Positions 37,201-54,795 of a DNA stretch of 64,000 nucleotides are shown piece after piece. Source of the stretch: Molanna angustata (Eukaryota; Arthropoda; Insecta; Trichoptera; Molannidae). Numbering within the stretch: position 1 is the stretch's first letter; each line of letters opens with the position of its first letter. The stretch is taken from NCBI GenBank assembly GCA_963576475.1, contig OY754972.1, positions 26,942,424-27,006,423 on the forward strand. The letters are read 5' to 3'. The position numbers were made by a program, and so were the translations under genes. Below the pieces are notes generated by a model. That model saw nothing but the letters and a program-made list of their open reading frames with translations, ran no database searches and had not been told where the DNA came from.

Positions 37201-38335
37201 TTTCATGGAGTCTAATTCTTTTTCTTCTTAATTTTATGTAGACCTTACAGTTTTTACACAAACTATTTCCTTTAGTTTTTTTCTTCGTTTTCTTATTTTA
37301 TGTAGAACTTTGGTGAATTTTATACAAACTATTTCCTATAGATTAATCTTCTTCTTCTTTTCTTCTTTTATGAAGACCTTTTGGTCAGTTTTTATACAAT
37401 CTATTTCCAATAGTCTAATTCTTCTATTTTATGGATTTTTACTTATTTTATGTAGACCATTGGGATAGTTTTTTATACAAACTATTTCTTATAGTCTTAT
37501 ACTTATTTTTCTCTTTTTTATTTAGACTTTTGGGTTAGTTTTAAGTCTAATAGTCTATTGTGCAGAAATATTATTAACGATATGCACACTTCATGAAAAT
37601 ACATATGTAAAAATTAATGGGATGTGGGATGTCTTTTCAATACTTTTGTTTAATCAAATTTAAACCATTTATATCATCCTATTTTGAATAATTTTCAACA
37701 CCTAATATTTAAAGAATGGGGGTTGTGGCCATTACTGAACTCTTCACAACGTTTATATTCTAATTAAAAACTATTTACCATAGTTTAAGTCTTCTTCTTC
37801 TTCGTCAATGTAGACTTTTGTGTCAATTTAAAGTCTATCAGTCTAATTGTGCAAAAATATAATGCACACTTGATGAAAAAATATAAAAACGAATGGGATG
37901 TGACCAACACTAGATCTTTTCAGTACATTATTTAATCAAATTTTAACCACATTCCAACATCCAAAAATACTAAATTTTCAATAGGTACATATTGCAGTTT
38001 GTTTTCGATGATAATATATAAAAATGGGGGTTGTGGCCAAACCAATCTCTTTACAACGTTGATAAACAGTCATATTTAAAACCATTTCGCATAGTCCATG
38101 CGTGCAGAAATTGTAGGTATATTACTTATACTTCATTCACACTTTATAGCAATATATAAAAAAGAATGGGTTGTGGCCATCACTTGAACATTTTACAATG
38201 CTTAAACTCAATCAAATTTCAACCACTTTTCATAGTCCGATATTGCAAAATAATTGGGTGACAATATTATAAAAAACGATTGCTTTTTCTTTCACAATTT
38301 TACATTCTTGGCCAACGGCGGGACATAAAAGCTAG

Positions 38336-42592
<4,257 letters not shown>

Positions 42593-42941
42593 TATTTGTT
42601 GGTCACTTCTCCGGATAATTTTGTCGTTTTGTTTTAAATTCATACGGACAGAGCAGAATTGCAGTGGTTTATTTATTGTACATGCACATGGTCACAGATT
42701 TCGTCAGATTTTGTATTAATATTCTTTGTTGTAATTAATATTTGCCATTAATATTTGCATTGTGTCAAATTTTTGTAACAATAAATTTGCAAAAAGTTGT
42801 AGTTTTACTGTGGTAAGATCATTTACACTTCTTGTCTTTGATTGGTCAGCCATCTTAGTCGCCATCTTGTTTTGTCATTTTGTTTACATTTGATTTTTTG
42901 ACAGTTGTTCGTTTACAGATTGATCTTGACACTTAGCTACA

Positions 42942-45698
42942 ATGTCAGCATTTATCATTTATAAACTCGCAAAGCGAGAGTTAGTCGCCTTGCTTAACTT
43001 GTCAAAGTGTGCCATAATTGGGTCAGCTAAAGATGTCAAGAGTTTTGAAATAGGATTTAAAGAATTGGAGGAAATTAAAGCCAAATTTGTTCAAGCTCAT
43101 ATTGACATTGAATCTGAATCTAAAGATTTTGATGAGAAAAATCATTATGTGGAATATGATAGTTTCATGTCAATGTACAAGGAAATCAAATATGTATACT
43201 ATGACATATTTTCTGAAAGTAAAAGTGCTAACCAACAGAAAGGAGGTAACAGTTTAAAATTACCAATACTTGAAATACCTAAATTTTCTGGGAAAGCAAC
43301 AGAGTGGATAAACTTCAATAATCTCTTCAAATCCATGATTGATGAAAACTGTTCACTTGGAAATGTACAGAAGATGCAATATTTAGTGAGTTTATTAGAC
43401 ATTGAACCGTTACGTCTCATCAAGCATTTGCCATTATCTCCGGAAAACTATAGTGTAACGTATCGTATTTTGATAGAAAGATACGAAAACAAACGTCTCA
43501 TAGCTGACGCACATATTGATCATATATTGAATTTCTCGTTCAATAAAAACAAAGAAAACCTTCGAGCATTTGTTGACATACTTAAAGAGAATACGTTTGG
43601 ATTGGATTCACTGGGATTTCCTGTAAAAGAATGGTCATTTTTATTATTGAATATTGTACTTAGAAAATTATCAATTGATATTAGAACAAAATTTGAGTTG
43701 ACCGTTGAACACAACACGGTCCCCACCTTTAACGAATTGCTAAAATTTTTAGAAAATCATTGTGGTATATTGGAGGTTTTACCAACCTCTAACAGTTCAT
43801 TGACGAAACACAGAAATCAGGCAACCAAAGTATTCGTTACTGGTATATCTTCAGAAGAAAATCATCATTGTATTTGTTGTAGTTCAAAGACTAACCATCC
43901 TATCTATCATTGTTCCAAATTTCTGTCATTGGTTCCAAAGGAAAGGTTTGAACTAATCAAACAATACAGATTATGTATCAATTGTCTACAGAGAGGACAT
44001 AGATTGAATTTATGTAAATCAAAGTCATCTTGCAAGCAGTGCAATGGAAAACACAACAGTTTATTGCATTTTATTCCCAAAATTACTCAACCATCGGATC
44101 CGAGCTCACCTGCGACTGATCAACCTGAACGTTGTGTGACTGCCAGTTGCATTCGACAGAGGGCCAGAATGGTAGAGTTACTGTCAACTGCAACAATCAT
44201 CGTACAAGGACAGGCAGGTAAAGCACATTGTTTGCGTGCTTTACTAGATACAGCCAGTCAATCAAATTTCATTTCACTTAAAGCTTGTAAATTATTAGGT
44301 TTAAATACCTACAGTAAAAATGTTTCCATACAAGGAATTGGAATGTCTAACAACACAATTCATACAGGAGCATCCTTTACATTCTATTCAAAGTTTAATA
44401 ATAGAATGACATATCAGATAGATGCTTTAGTGTTAGATAAAATTACACATTGTTTACCCAGTTGTGAAGTACAAACATCATTTTTAGAATACCTAAATCA
44501 CCATCAATTGGCGGATGAAAAGTTTGGTATCCCAGGAGAAATAGATGTCTTATTGGGAGCCTCAGTATTTGCCAAATTATTAAGACCTGGACTTGTTGAG
44601 GGTCCAACTGATTTGCCAATAGGTATTAACACTGTTTTGGGGATCGTAATTATGGGAAGCATCCCTGTTATACCAAAAAGTGAATCCATAAAATCTAATG
44701 ATGTAACACTTTGCGTATCATCCTTAGAACATCATCTTCATCAATTCTGGGAAATCGAAGACATACCAAATCAACATTATCAATCGGAAGATGACAAGAC
44801 ATGTGAAGAAGTATTTAAATCACAAACATATTGCAATCCATCGGGACGTTTTGTAGTTCCATTACTATTGAAAAATGATTCTAATACATTAGGATCTTCA
44901 GAACAAAATGCTTTATTGCGTTTTCATCGATTAGAAAGAACTCTCAAATTCAAGCCAGAATTGCAGAGAGATTACATTGCATTCATGAGAGAGTATGAAA
45001 CTCTTGGTCATATGAGAGAGCTGTCAATGTCAGAACACTCACTCACAAAATATTTGATACCACATCACTGTATTATCAAACCTCTTAGCTCCACTACAAA
45101 ACTTCGCGTTGTTTTTGATGCCAGTTCACACACAACGTCAAATAAGTCATTGAATGATGTTGTTTTCGTTGGACCAAAACTACAATCGGATATTATTCAC
45201 TTGATTTGTAGTTTCAGAATGTTCAAAATAGCTTTTACATCTGATATTTGTAAGATGTATAGACAAATCCTAATTCGAGAAGAAGATCGTCCTTACCAAA
45301 GGATATTGTGGCGTGAGTCTCCAGACGAACCCCTTAAGCAATACGAATTAAACACTGTTACATATGGTGTTGCTTCTTCACCCTTCTTAGCAATACGGAC
45401 ACTGAACGAGTTAGCGGTCAGAGAAAAACATAATTTTCCAAGAGCGTCAAAAATAATATTGCAAAATGTATATCTAGATGATATTCTGAGTGGTGGGCAA
45501 ACTGTGGATGATGCATTGTCCATAAGGAACGAACTCATTTCATTACTCAAATTGGGATGTTTTGAAGTGCGTAAATGGGCGAGTAATTCACAAGATTTTC
45601 TCAGTGATCTTCCTGAGGATCATCGGGAGGTTCCATTGAGTTTGAATTTGGGTTCTGACGGCTCGGGAGGTTCCATTGAGTTTGAATTTGGGTTCTGA
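42942..45698 (+). CDS. BEL/Pao gag-protease-RT, first part
   Basis: 918 residues. The first 300 or so are the Pao-type gag region (LPKLEIPKFSG-like text, LPILEIPKFSGKATEW). Cys/His knuckles follow at about 310-370 (CINCLQRGHRLNLC and a neighbouring CKQC). The protease has LRALLDTASQSNFIS near residue 430, with the Asp-Thr-Ala active site. The RT has KLRVVFDASSHT and the catalytic YLDDILSGG at residue 844. The frame then runs into a 40-bp tandem duplication (about 45,624-45,703) and stops soon after. In an intact element, the rest would continue in the same polyprotein. Not written out here as a joined product. Confidence 0.9.
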   Translation: MSAFIIYKLAKRELVALLNLSKCAIIGSAKDVKSFEIGFKELEEIKAKFVQAHIDIESESKDFDEKNHYVEYDSFMSMYKEIKYVYYDIFSESKSANQQKGGNSLKLPILEIPKFSGKATEWINFNNLFKSMIDENCSLGNVQKMQYLVSLLDIEPLRLIKHLPLSPENYSVTYRILIERYENKRLIADAHIDHILNFSFNKNKENLRAFVDILKENTFGLDSLGFPVKEWSFLLLNIVLRKLSIDIRTKFELTVEHNTVPTFNELLKFLENHCGILEVLPTSNSSLTKHRNQATKVFVTGISSEENHHCICCSSKTNHPIYHCSKFLSLVPKERFELIKQYRLCINCLQRGHRLNLCKSKSSCKQCNGKHNSLLHFIPKITQPSDPSSPATDQPERCVTASCIRQRARMVELLSTATIIVQGQAGKAHCLRALLDTASQSNFISLKACKLLGLNTYSKNVSIQGIGMSNNTIHTGASFTFYSKFNNRMTYQIDALVLDKITHCLPSCEVQTSFLEYLNHHQLADEKFGIPGEIDVLLGASVFAKLLRPGLVEGPTDLPIGINTVLGIVIMGSIPVIPKSESIKSNDVTLCVSSLEHHLHQFWEIEDIPNQHYQSEDDKTCEEVFKSQTYCNPSGRFVVPLLLKNDSNTLGSSEQNALLRFHRLERTLKFKPELQRDYIAFMREYETLGHMRELSMSEHSLTKYLIPHHCIIKPLSSTTKLRVVFDASSHTTSNKSLNDVVFVGPKLQSDIIHLICSFRMFKIAFTSDICKMYRQILIREEDRPYQRILWRESPDEPLKQYELNTVTYGVASSPFLAIRTLNELAVREKHNFPRASKIILQNVYLDDILSGGQTVDDALSIRNELISLLKLGCFEVRKWASNSQDFLSDLPEDHREVPLSLNLGSDGSGGSIEFEFGF

Positions 45699-45703
45699 CG
45701 GCG
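45624..45703 (+). repeat. 40-bp tandem duplication breaking pol
   Basis: The string CGGGAGGTTCCATTGAGTTT starts at about 45,625 and again 40 bases later. Both copies end GGGTTCTGACGGC. Forty is not a multiple of three, so the duplication shifts the frame and separates the two long reading frames. Confidence 0.92.
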
Positions 45704-48072
45704 GAATCAAAATTCTTGGGATATATTGGAATCCTAATAGTGATTCATTCACCTACCAAATAACATCACCAGAGATGATTGCCACCAAAAGAAATATTTT
45801 ATCCTGTGTAGCACGTATATTTGATCCACTAGGGTGGATCTCGCCTGTTATCTTTGTGGCAAAATGTTTACTCCAAGAATTATGGAAGCTTGGATTGGAG
45901 TGGGATGACCCTACGCCTGATAACATCCAAACCAGGTGGGAAAATCTTATGTCAAATCTTCATAATTTAGCATTTTTAGATATACCTCGTCATCTTGGAA
46001 ACATACAGAACTGTTATTTGGTTGGATTCTCAGACGCTTCAAATTTAGGTTATGCTGCCGTAGTATATTGTTCAAATATTGATACTTCAAATCCAGAAGT
46101 GCGATTATTACTGGCTAAAACTAAAGTCGCACCTCTCAAAACGTTGTCGATACCTCGTCTTGAACTTTGCGCTTCGCACTTGTTATCAAAATTATTGTCA
46201 TATACATATAATCATTATAAAGATGAAATACCTATTGATAGGACATTCGCATTCACTGATTCATCTATTGTTTTAGCATGGATTAAAACACCATCATACT
46301 TGTTAAAAACTTTTGTCGCGAATCGAGTTTCACAAATCAGCGATAAAGTTCCAATTGATAGTTGGTATCATGTGAGATCATCAGATAATCCTGCAGATCT
46401 TGGGTCCAGGGGATTGTCACCCACATGCATTGTAGATTCGTTATTATGGTGGAATGGACCATCGTGGCTCTCAACCCCACTTGAGTATTGGCCAATTGCT
46501 AGTAACGTCAATATAAGCATGGAAGATCTTCCAGAAAGGAAATCACCAGATATTCCTACTGTTTTAGTCATTCAACAGAATATGGAAGACTTCAATATAT
46601 TTTATAGATATTCATCGTTTAACAAATTGGTGAATGTTACAGCATGGTGTTGTCGTTTCAGTTGGAATTGTCGATTATCATCTTGCAAGCGAAATGTTAA
46701 TAAACATTTGAATCTCTGTGAAATTACAGCAGCACGTTCCATATTAATCAAATACATTCAGTCTATTTGTTTTCGTGATGAAATAATTGCATTGAATCGC
46801 AGTGATAAATTAAAATCTTCAATACGGAACCTTGCACCGTTTTTGGATGATGTTGGTGTCATACGTGTAGGAGGTCGATTGCGACACTCCAATCTTACGG
46901 AAACTGCTAAACACCCAATCTTGTTGCCAAAGAATCATGTATTTACCAATTTACTGATAGATCATTATCATAAAATATATTTACACATTGGATCTAGAAC
47001 ACTGCAATCAGTACTCAGTCAACAATTTTGGATTGTATCTGCACGTAATACCATTCGAAAGAGATTGCGTAAATGTTTGACTTGCTTTAAAGCAAATCCA
47101 CGTAAAATTCAACCTTTTATGGGTGATATTCCATCATCTCGATTTCGTGAAGGTCGTGCGTTTTTGAATGTCGGTATTGATTATGGAGGATATTTTCTTA
47201 GTAAAGAAAGCCGACGACGTGGTGCGAAGCAGCTGAAAACATATTTATGTTTGTTTGTCTGTTTGTCGACTAAAGCTGTTCACCTTGAATTGGTTTCGGA
47301 TTTAACAACGGAAGACTTTCTAGCTGCTTTGGACCGTTTTGTTGCTAGAAGAGGAATTTGTGAAAATTTGTTTAGTGATTGTGGTACTAATTTTATCGGT
47401 GCCAATAAACATTTGGATGAACTTTGCAAATATTTACATACCAGAGAGTGCCATGATAATCTCACTCAGTTCATGTCAATTCGTAACATAAATTGGCATT
47501 TCAGTCCGCCTTCTGCCCCACATTTCAATGGGTTGATGGAGGCTGGAATAAAATCGGCAAAATCCGTATTAAGAAAGGTTGTTGGAGAGCAAGTTCTCAC
47601 TTTTGAAGAATTATCAACAGTATTTTGTCGCATCGAAGCAATTTTGAACTCTAGACCTCTCTCGCCTCTTTCTACAGATCCAGCAGAGATTGATGTCTTG
47701 ACTCCTGGACACTTCTTGATCGGCGCACCTCTTGTTGCAGTACCAGAACTAAATGCCAAGGATGTCCCAATGAATCGTTTATCTCGTTGGCAATTATTGC
47801 AACAAATGGCACAACATTTCTGGACCCGATGGAGGCGTGAATATTTACATACATTACAAAATCGAGCAAAGTGGACAGATCAGTCACCCAACTTACAAGT
47901 TGGAGATCTAGTACTAATTGATGAAGCAAATACAAGGCCAATGCAGTGGCCAATGGGACGAATTATCAAATGTTTTCCCGGCCCAGACTCGGTGGTGAGG
48001 GTGGTGGACGTACAAACGTCCAAAAAGATTGTACGGCGACCAGTCGTCAAACTTTTTAAGCTGCCCAATTAG
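45676..48072 (+). CDS. BEL/Pao RNase H-integrase, second part
   Basis: 798 residues, starting inside the duplication. RNase H-like segments are GFSDASNLGYAAVVY and FAFTDSSIVLAWIKTPSYLL. The integrase zinc region has a LLIDHYHKIYLHIGSRTLQS segment and CLTCFK. The catalytic core has NVGIDYGG, FSDCGTNFIGANK and HFNGLMEAGIKSAK, giving Asp, Asp, Glu. The C-terminus is the DUF5641-type domain of Pao elements (WTRWRREYLHTLQ, then VGDLVLI). No further stop or shift is visible. Confidence 0.9.
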   Translation: MSLNLGSDGGIKILGIYWNPNSDSFTYQITSPEMIATKRNILSCVARIFDPLGWISPVIFVAKCLLQELWKLGLEWDDPTPDNIQTRWENLMSNLHNLAFLDIPRHLGNIQNCYLVGFSDASNLGYAAVVYCSNIDTSNPEVRLLLAKTKVAPLKTLSIPRLELCASHLLSKLLSYTYNHYKDEIPIDRTFAFTDSSIVLAWIKTPSYLLKTFVANRVSQISDKVPIDSWYHVRSSDNPADLGSRGLSPTCIVDSLLWWNGPSWLSTPLEYWPIASNVNISMEDLPERKSPDIPTVLVIQQNMEDFNIFYRYSSFNKLVNVTAWCCRFSWNCRLSSCKRNVNKHLNLCEITAARSILIKYIQSICFRDEIIALNRSDKLKSSIRNLAPFLDDVGVIRVGGRLRHSNLTETAKHPILLPKNHVFTNLLIDHYHKIYLHIGSRTLQSVLSQQFWIVSARNTIRKRLRKCLTCFKANPRKIQPFMGDIPSSRFREGRAFLNVGIDYGGYFLSKESRRRGAKQLKTYLCLFVCLSTKAVHLELVSDLTTEDFLAALDRFVARRGICENLFSDCGTNFIGANKHLDELCKYLHTRECHDNLTQFMSIRNINWHFSPPSAPHFNGLMEAGIKSAKSVLRKVVGEQVLTFEELSTVFCRIEAILNSRPLSPLSTDPAEIDVLTPGHFLIGAPLVAVPELNAKDVPMNRLSRWQLLQQMAQHFWTRWRREYLHTLQNRAKWTDQSPNLQVGDLVLIDEANTRPMQWPMGRIIKCFPGPDSVVRVVDVQTSKKIVRRPVVKLFKLPN

Positions 48073-48235
48073 TAGGCAACGATGACATAGTTAGTAAGTT
48101 AGTTGTAATTTGTTAATTATTCATGATAATTTTTGTGTTTAGTTTTACCAACATTTTTTTGTTTTTTTTTTTTTTTTTTGTGCTTTTGTGACTTCTGGCC
48201 CAGGTTCTGAAATTAATATTTCAGGAGCCGGGGTA

Positions 48236-49243
<1,008 letters not shown>

Positions 49244-49269
49244 TTTTCACCCGTGAAAACATCAAATAT

Positions 49270-50601
<1,332 letters not shown>

Positions 50602-50915
50602 CAGTTTTTCTCAAAGTGGGCGATAACGCCCCCTTGTGGGCGTTGGAGACCTAGAGGGGGGCGTTACGGAGCCCAGAAAAAAATATTGTTTCTTTTAATT
50701 TGATTAAATATTATAAATTTGCGTTTTAATTGCTCTTACTGGTACAATTTTTTAGAATGTAAGTTTAAACACCAGAACCGACTAATATAGCGCACTATAA
50801 CTACATTAATCAAAGTAATCAAACTATGGTTTTAAGAATGTAAAAAAAAATGGGGGCGCTAAAAAAATGTTGATTTTCAAAGGGGGCGGTAAAGAAATAA
50901 GTTTGGTAATCTCTG
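50602..50915. mobile_element. hAT-type MITE
   Basis: A 314-bp element begins CAGTTTTTCTCAAAGTGGGC and ends GGTAATCTCTG, with imperfect inverted ends. It is flanked by AGTTAAAC and AGTTACAC, an 8-bp duplication with one mismatch, as expected for hAT. CGCCCCC and GGGGGCG runs near both ends are typical. No transposase is present. Confidence 0.75.
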
Positions 50916-51401
50916 AGTTACACCATGGCGCAATTTTTAATTAATACAGTGAGCCGGCACAGTGAACTGTATCTGAGTTGGCGCAAGAAATTTTGTTGAG
51001 TTACCCATGTCTATACAGGATTTTTCTAAGAGTATATTTTTCTAAGAGTACTTATTAGTACTCTTTGGGATTTTTATTATGGCATGCATCAAGAGTACAT
51101 ATTATGTAATTAGTACTCTTTGGCATGCAGAACGACAGAAGTGAGCATAGATTTTTATTATAATATTAGATGTCGTAGGCATTTTCTGGGGGATTTTTGA
51201 CGTTTTGGTGGGCAGGCCACATCGTTTTTCTATAGGGAATAACGACAAATGTGAATTTTTTTCGGATTTATTTGTCATAAAAAAACACTTGAGATTTAGA
51301 GAACAGTTATCTAGGATGTGTTGAAATGTAAGGAAAATTGAAATATGTTGGCAACCAAAACGTCAAACGCACGCGTCAGAGGCAAGTTGAAAACGCTTAA
51401 C
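50916..51401. other. Short spacer with repeated motifs
   Basis: Two 'aagagta' clusters with TAGTACTCTTTGG lie at 51,037-51,120. Part of a dispersed 28-bp motif lies at 51,145-51,172 (see findings). No coding sequence is recognised. Confidence 0.4.
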
Positions 51402-51514
51402 GATATCGCCAAACGTGTTTTTTGTATAGGATTTGACGTTTGTTGTAGAATTTTTTTCTATAGTAAAAACAACAAACGTCAAATCCCATACAAAAAAATA
51501 GTGTTTGGCGATAT
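51402..51514. mobile_element. Fold-back element with ~45-bp arms
   Basis: The left arm (GATATCGCCAAACGTGTTTT... to TTTGTTGT, ending 51,446) pairs with the right arm (ACAACAAACGTCAAATC... to TTTGGCGATAT, 51,469-51,514) with few mismatches. The loop is about 22 bases. Both strands read similarly, as expected of a hairpin. Likely a MITE-like fold-back. Confidence 0.8.
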
Positions 51515-51649
51515 TAATACACCGGGGGGAGTTTAAAAGAAGCAAAGGGTGGTAAGGTCGGAAGGTGTTGCGAGGTTGTTGATAATTATTTAAATATTAT
51601 TTGAAAGTGAAAGTTGGGTATTGGTTTTGTCGGGAACTATTTCTTATTT

Positions 51650-52760
51650 AGTGCTCACACTGAGGTGGCACTAGAGTATCGGCAAAGCCGATTTCGACGA
51701 CTTGCTAGGCTCAGGGCGGTGGCCGCCCTTCGCCGCCCACTAGTTGGTTTGCCCGGCCAGCTATAGGGTGCAAGCCGTCGCTGTGATTCCTCCCCGGGAA
51801 TTAAAACTTAAATTAAACCTTAAAATTACCTAATTACTAACTATAATTAAGACAGGCTTCAGATTGGGATTGTGTATGAGAGAGAAGAAAAAAAATATTT
51901 CAGTTAGCTAAAATTTACTAAAATTTATGCACACAACGACATTACAAGCTAAAGAGACAATTTTATCTAAATGTTAGGACTTATACTAAGATTTTAATGT
52001 ATACTTAAAACTATGTGTGTGCACACAACAAAAACACGAAGATAGTCTTTGAATAAAAAATCGTTGAAATCGAAGTGTGAAGAAAACAAAAGAAACAGGG
52101 CGGTATTGGCCTCCTGTGAGGCGGTGGCTGGTGATCCGCGTGGGCGGCCTCTCCAGAGGCGGCGATAATGATCCTCGAATTGCATCCTACCACAGAGGCG
52201 GTGTGGATGTCTCCTGGGCAGGGCCTCTTTTCCAAAAGAGGCGCTTGCCGTTGTCTTCTTGGCAGGGCGGGAAAAATGGCCCTCCAATTGAGTGGTGTAT
52301 AATGGACTCAGTGGACGTACAAAATAATGTGAAAATAAAACCTGGTAGGTTGGCCTCTCTCCGTCCGCGGGACCTCGCCAGAGCGAGTCTGTAGTAGACC
52401 GTAACGACCGCGAATGCCCTGATATAAATTTTAATGTCTGAAATGGGCTCCTTCCTTGCTGGTCTGATTCACTGGTTTATAGTAAAAGTACTTTGTAAAA
52501 ATTTATCTGCTATGCGTCCACGACGGTTGGGTAGAATCGTTGGTACTTGGTCTAGCTGGCGAGACCCGCGAACAAGAGAAGGGAGACTGTTACTATTGCG
52601 ATGACGAAATCGGAATGATCCAGATCATCCCTTGCGGTCGCTAATATTGACCGGCGGTATTCGTCCCGCCAGCTTCTTCCCCCCTAGTCCCTCGGCTATC
52701 CCTGTGTTCCCGTACGGACGCACTGATTTTTCGCGCCAAAGTTCACGCACTATGTTTTCT
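51650..52760 (-). repeat. GC-rich repeat block, inverse relative of 2.7-3.0 kb
   Basis: The sequence is much richer in G and C than its surroundings, with many 'gaggcgg' strings and no convincing frame. The part at 51,690-51,860 matches 2,750-2,910 in reverse complement. It is probably one end of an unclassified retroelement family. Confidence 0.45.
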
Positions 52761-53985
52761 TTCTTTGATTTTTCATTACACATGCACTTTCTTTTTCTTA
52801 ATTTTTTTTGTTACACACACTTTTCTTTTCTTATCTTAATCTTTGTCACCCACACTTTTCTTTTTCTTATCTTGATTTTATACATAGGTATACAAGTTAC
52901 CTGTTTTCGTCTTAATTTTATACATATATTTCTTTCTTCTTATTATCTTAATTTTATACAATGTACCTTCTTATGTACTAGTTACATGATAAGAGCAACA
53001 TAGAATTATGAGACCTCTATACAGTAATGTGTGCTTATAGGTAGGTATTTCCAACCCTGCTTAACTATTACCCAACACACAAAATTATTTAAACAATGAT
53101 TTTTTTTTTTTGGAATCTGACATTATGGCACTATTTCATTCTCCTTAACAATCGCCTTGTTTCTGTCAATTATATCGATAACATCATTATTTTATTTCTT
53201 TCGTTTCACCCTACCAATAATAACTACGTTTTATAACTATAGTTTCCAGTAGTTACATTTTATTTTTATTATAAAAAAAACTCACTCTCATTACCTCATA
53301 ATTGTCATAATTTCCCCCCCCCCCCCCCCCAACGCTTGGAGAAAATCAGACTCGAATTTTTTCTTAGTTAGAAAATTCATTTTCCTGACTTTTGGCGCTA
53401 TTCGCCCTCTGTATGTCGCGACGCGAAGCTTTTCCCTACACCCCTAGCTTCCTTATACCCCTACGGAAAATATTCCCTACGGACCTAACTCACTTACTCT
53501 ACTTCAATTATCTTCTCGTTTATTATTATTCATTAAATATTCTCTCCTCGCGACAACTTCCTCCCCTTTTTGGACTTTCCTCGGCTTATTTTCTTCGTGA
53601 CATCTATAGAGTTTCGTGCGCTGTCTCTGACCTATGACAGTCGGTCGAGCAGAGCGCTTCCCGAAGCTGATCGAATTTTTCGCTAGATGTCTCCCCTAGT
53701 ATTGAAACGAAAGCTCTCGTCTCCTCTGAGCGGCTGGCGCATATTTAAAATACCTATTTAAAACCACCTTATTATACTGGTAATAACCCGAATGGAAAAC
53801 TCCGCTGTCCGTAACCACCAACTTATTTTATTTAAGTAAGCCCAGACACAGGCATGAATGCCCAAATACTTCTGCGCATAATAGCTTATAGATTATATGG
53901 GAAGTACATACGATCAGATAATCACCTATCACCTGATCTCGGGTATGGGTTATATAAGAATTTTATAACCGTTCTGAGTAGGTGG
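52761..53985. other. CT-rich and homopolymer-rich spacer
   Basis: Repeated 'cacacacttttctttttctta' units at about 52,785-52,880 and a run of 18 C at about 53,312-53,330. Not coding. Confidence 0.45.
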
Positions 53986-53989
53986 CGAG

Positions 53990-54060
53990 GGAGAATTCCG
54001 GCGTTCGGTTCTCCCTGCCTACCCAAGGTAACGCAATGACCGTCATGGTATCGCCTGGTA
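53990..54060 (+). pseudogene. RTE 3'-end scrap
   Basis: The string GCGTTCGGTTCTCCCTGCCT and the following altered 'gcaatgaccgtcatgg' match the last 60 bases of the RTE family (compare 54,715-54,760). Confidence 0.4.
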
Positions 54061-54475
54061 TTATTTGCTTATTGTTAATTTCTATTTATTTATTTACTAA
54101 AATCCCTTTTTCAAGTATCACAATAACAATTAACATAATATAACTTTCTACCGTAGTAAATAAGATTATAAGTTATACTATAATTAAGAAAAGTTAAAGT
54201 ATGTCGTAAGTGTATACATTTATACCTATATTTTAATTTGTGGATTAGGCTACTCTACTAGGCTATGTAAGCCTGTCCCAGAGTAACGTTATATAAATCA
54301 GTCCTATTATTTTAATTCGTCGTGGTGTTAGTTATTTTTGTAAGGTTTTGTGGTAGGTTGCAGTAATTTAGATGTGCAAGTATGTATTTATTTTTGTGTT
54401 GTATGAAAAAAAATAATGCCAGAATAATTACAGTACCTACTGCTTTATACCGTCGTAGGAAAATTTGTAGGTAAT
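54061..54475. other. AT-rich spacer
   Basis: No feature is recognised. Confidence 0.4.
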
Positions 54476-54477
54476 TT

Positions 54478-54795
54478 TGTAACAGAACGGTGTATGACAG
54501 AGTTCAGAATGAAGATACGATACAGAAAGAAAGAAAGAAAGTAAGATACAGAAAGATGTATTCAAAGTTAACACATTTAGATGGGTTGGCACGACCATGT
54601 AAACGATATTTTGAAAGATGGAAGTGCAAGAAACGTGAACCACAGACGAACATGTCTCCGACGATGTATGAATGTTGCTGAAGCGATGAATGTGTGTCAA
54701 GGTAGAAAAATGTGGCGTTCGGTTCTCTTTGCCTACCCCGTGAGGGACATGGCGTGCTGGTCTGTAAGTATGTACGTAGGTATGTATGTATAGTT
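54478..54795 (+). mobile_element. RTE 3'-end fragment with internal deletion
   Basis: The sequence passes from the NRTVYDRVQNEDT-like segment, through a GAAA microsatellite-like expansion, to WHDHVNDILKDG, then RMNVAEAMNVCQGRKMWRSV and AYPVRDMACW, and ends in a TATGTATG tail. About 60 bp of the GRPRKG region is missing. Same family as 12.1-15.1 kb and 9.4-9.9 kb. Confidence 0.75.

Larger units (their letters stand above)
34973..38335 (+). mobile_element. Helitron-like non-autonomous element, copy 1
   Basis: It starts TCTAAAGTAATAAAGC after an A and ends GGCGGGACATAAAAGCTAG, so it has the Helitron hallmarks of a 5' TC and a 3' CTAG (CTRR) with a short GC-rich, weakly hairpin-forming segment (GGCCAACGGCGGG) about ten bases before the end. 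No Rep or helicase coding sequence is present in 3,363 bp. Inside are a GT-rich run near 35,005-35,035, a roughly 120-bp minisatellite (35,940-36,950), a GAAGGGACGGGAGGTACT minisatellite (36,955-37,200) and repeated 'tttatgtagacc' and 'gggggttgtggcc' units. Its 3' end touches copy 2 with no base between. Assignment rests on termini and general style. Confidence 0.72.

Noticed and set aside
36947..37261. Proline-rich reading frames on the minus strand
   Set aside because: Product of a minisatellite unit inside a Helitron-like element; no start context or conserved domain.
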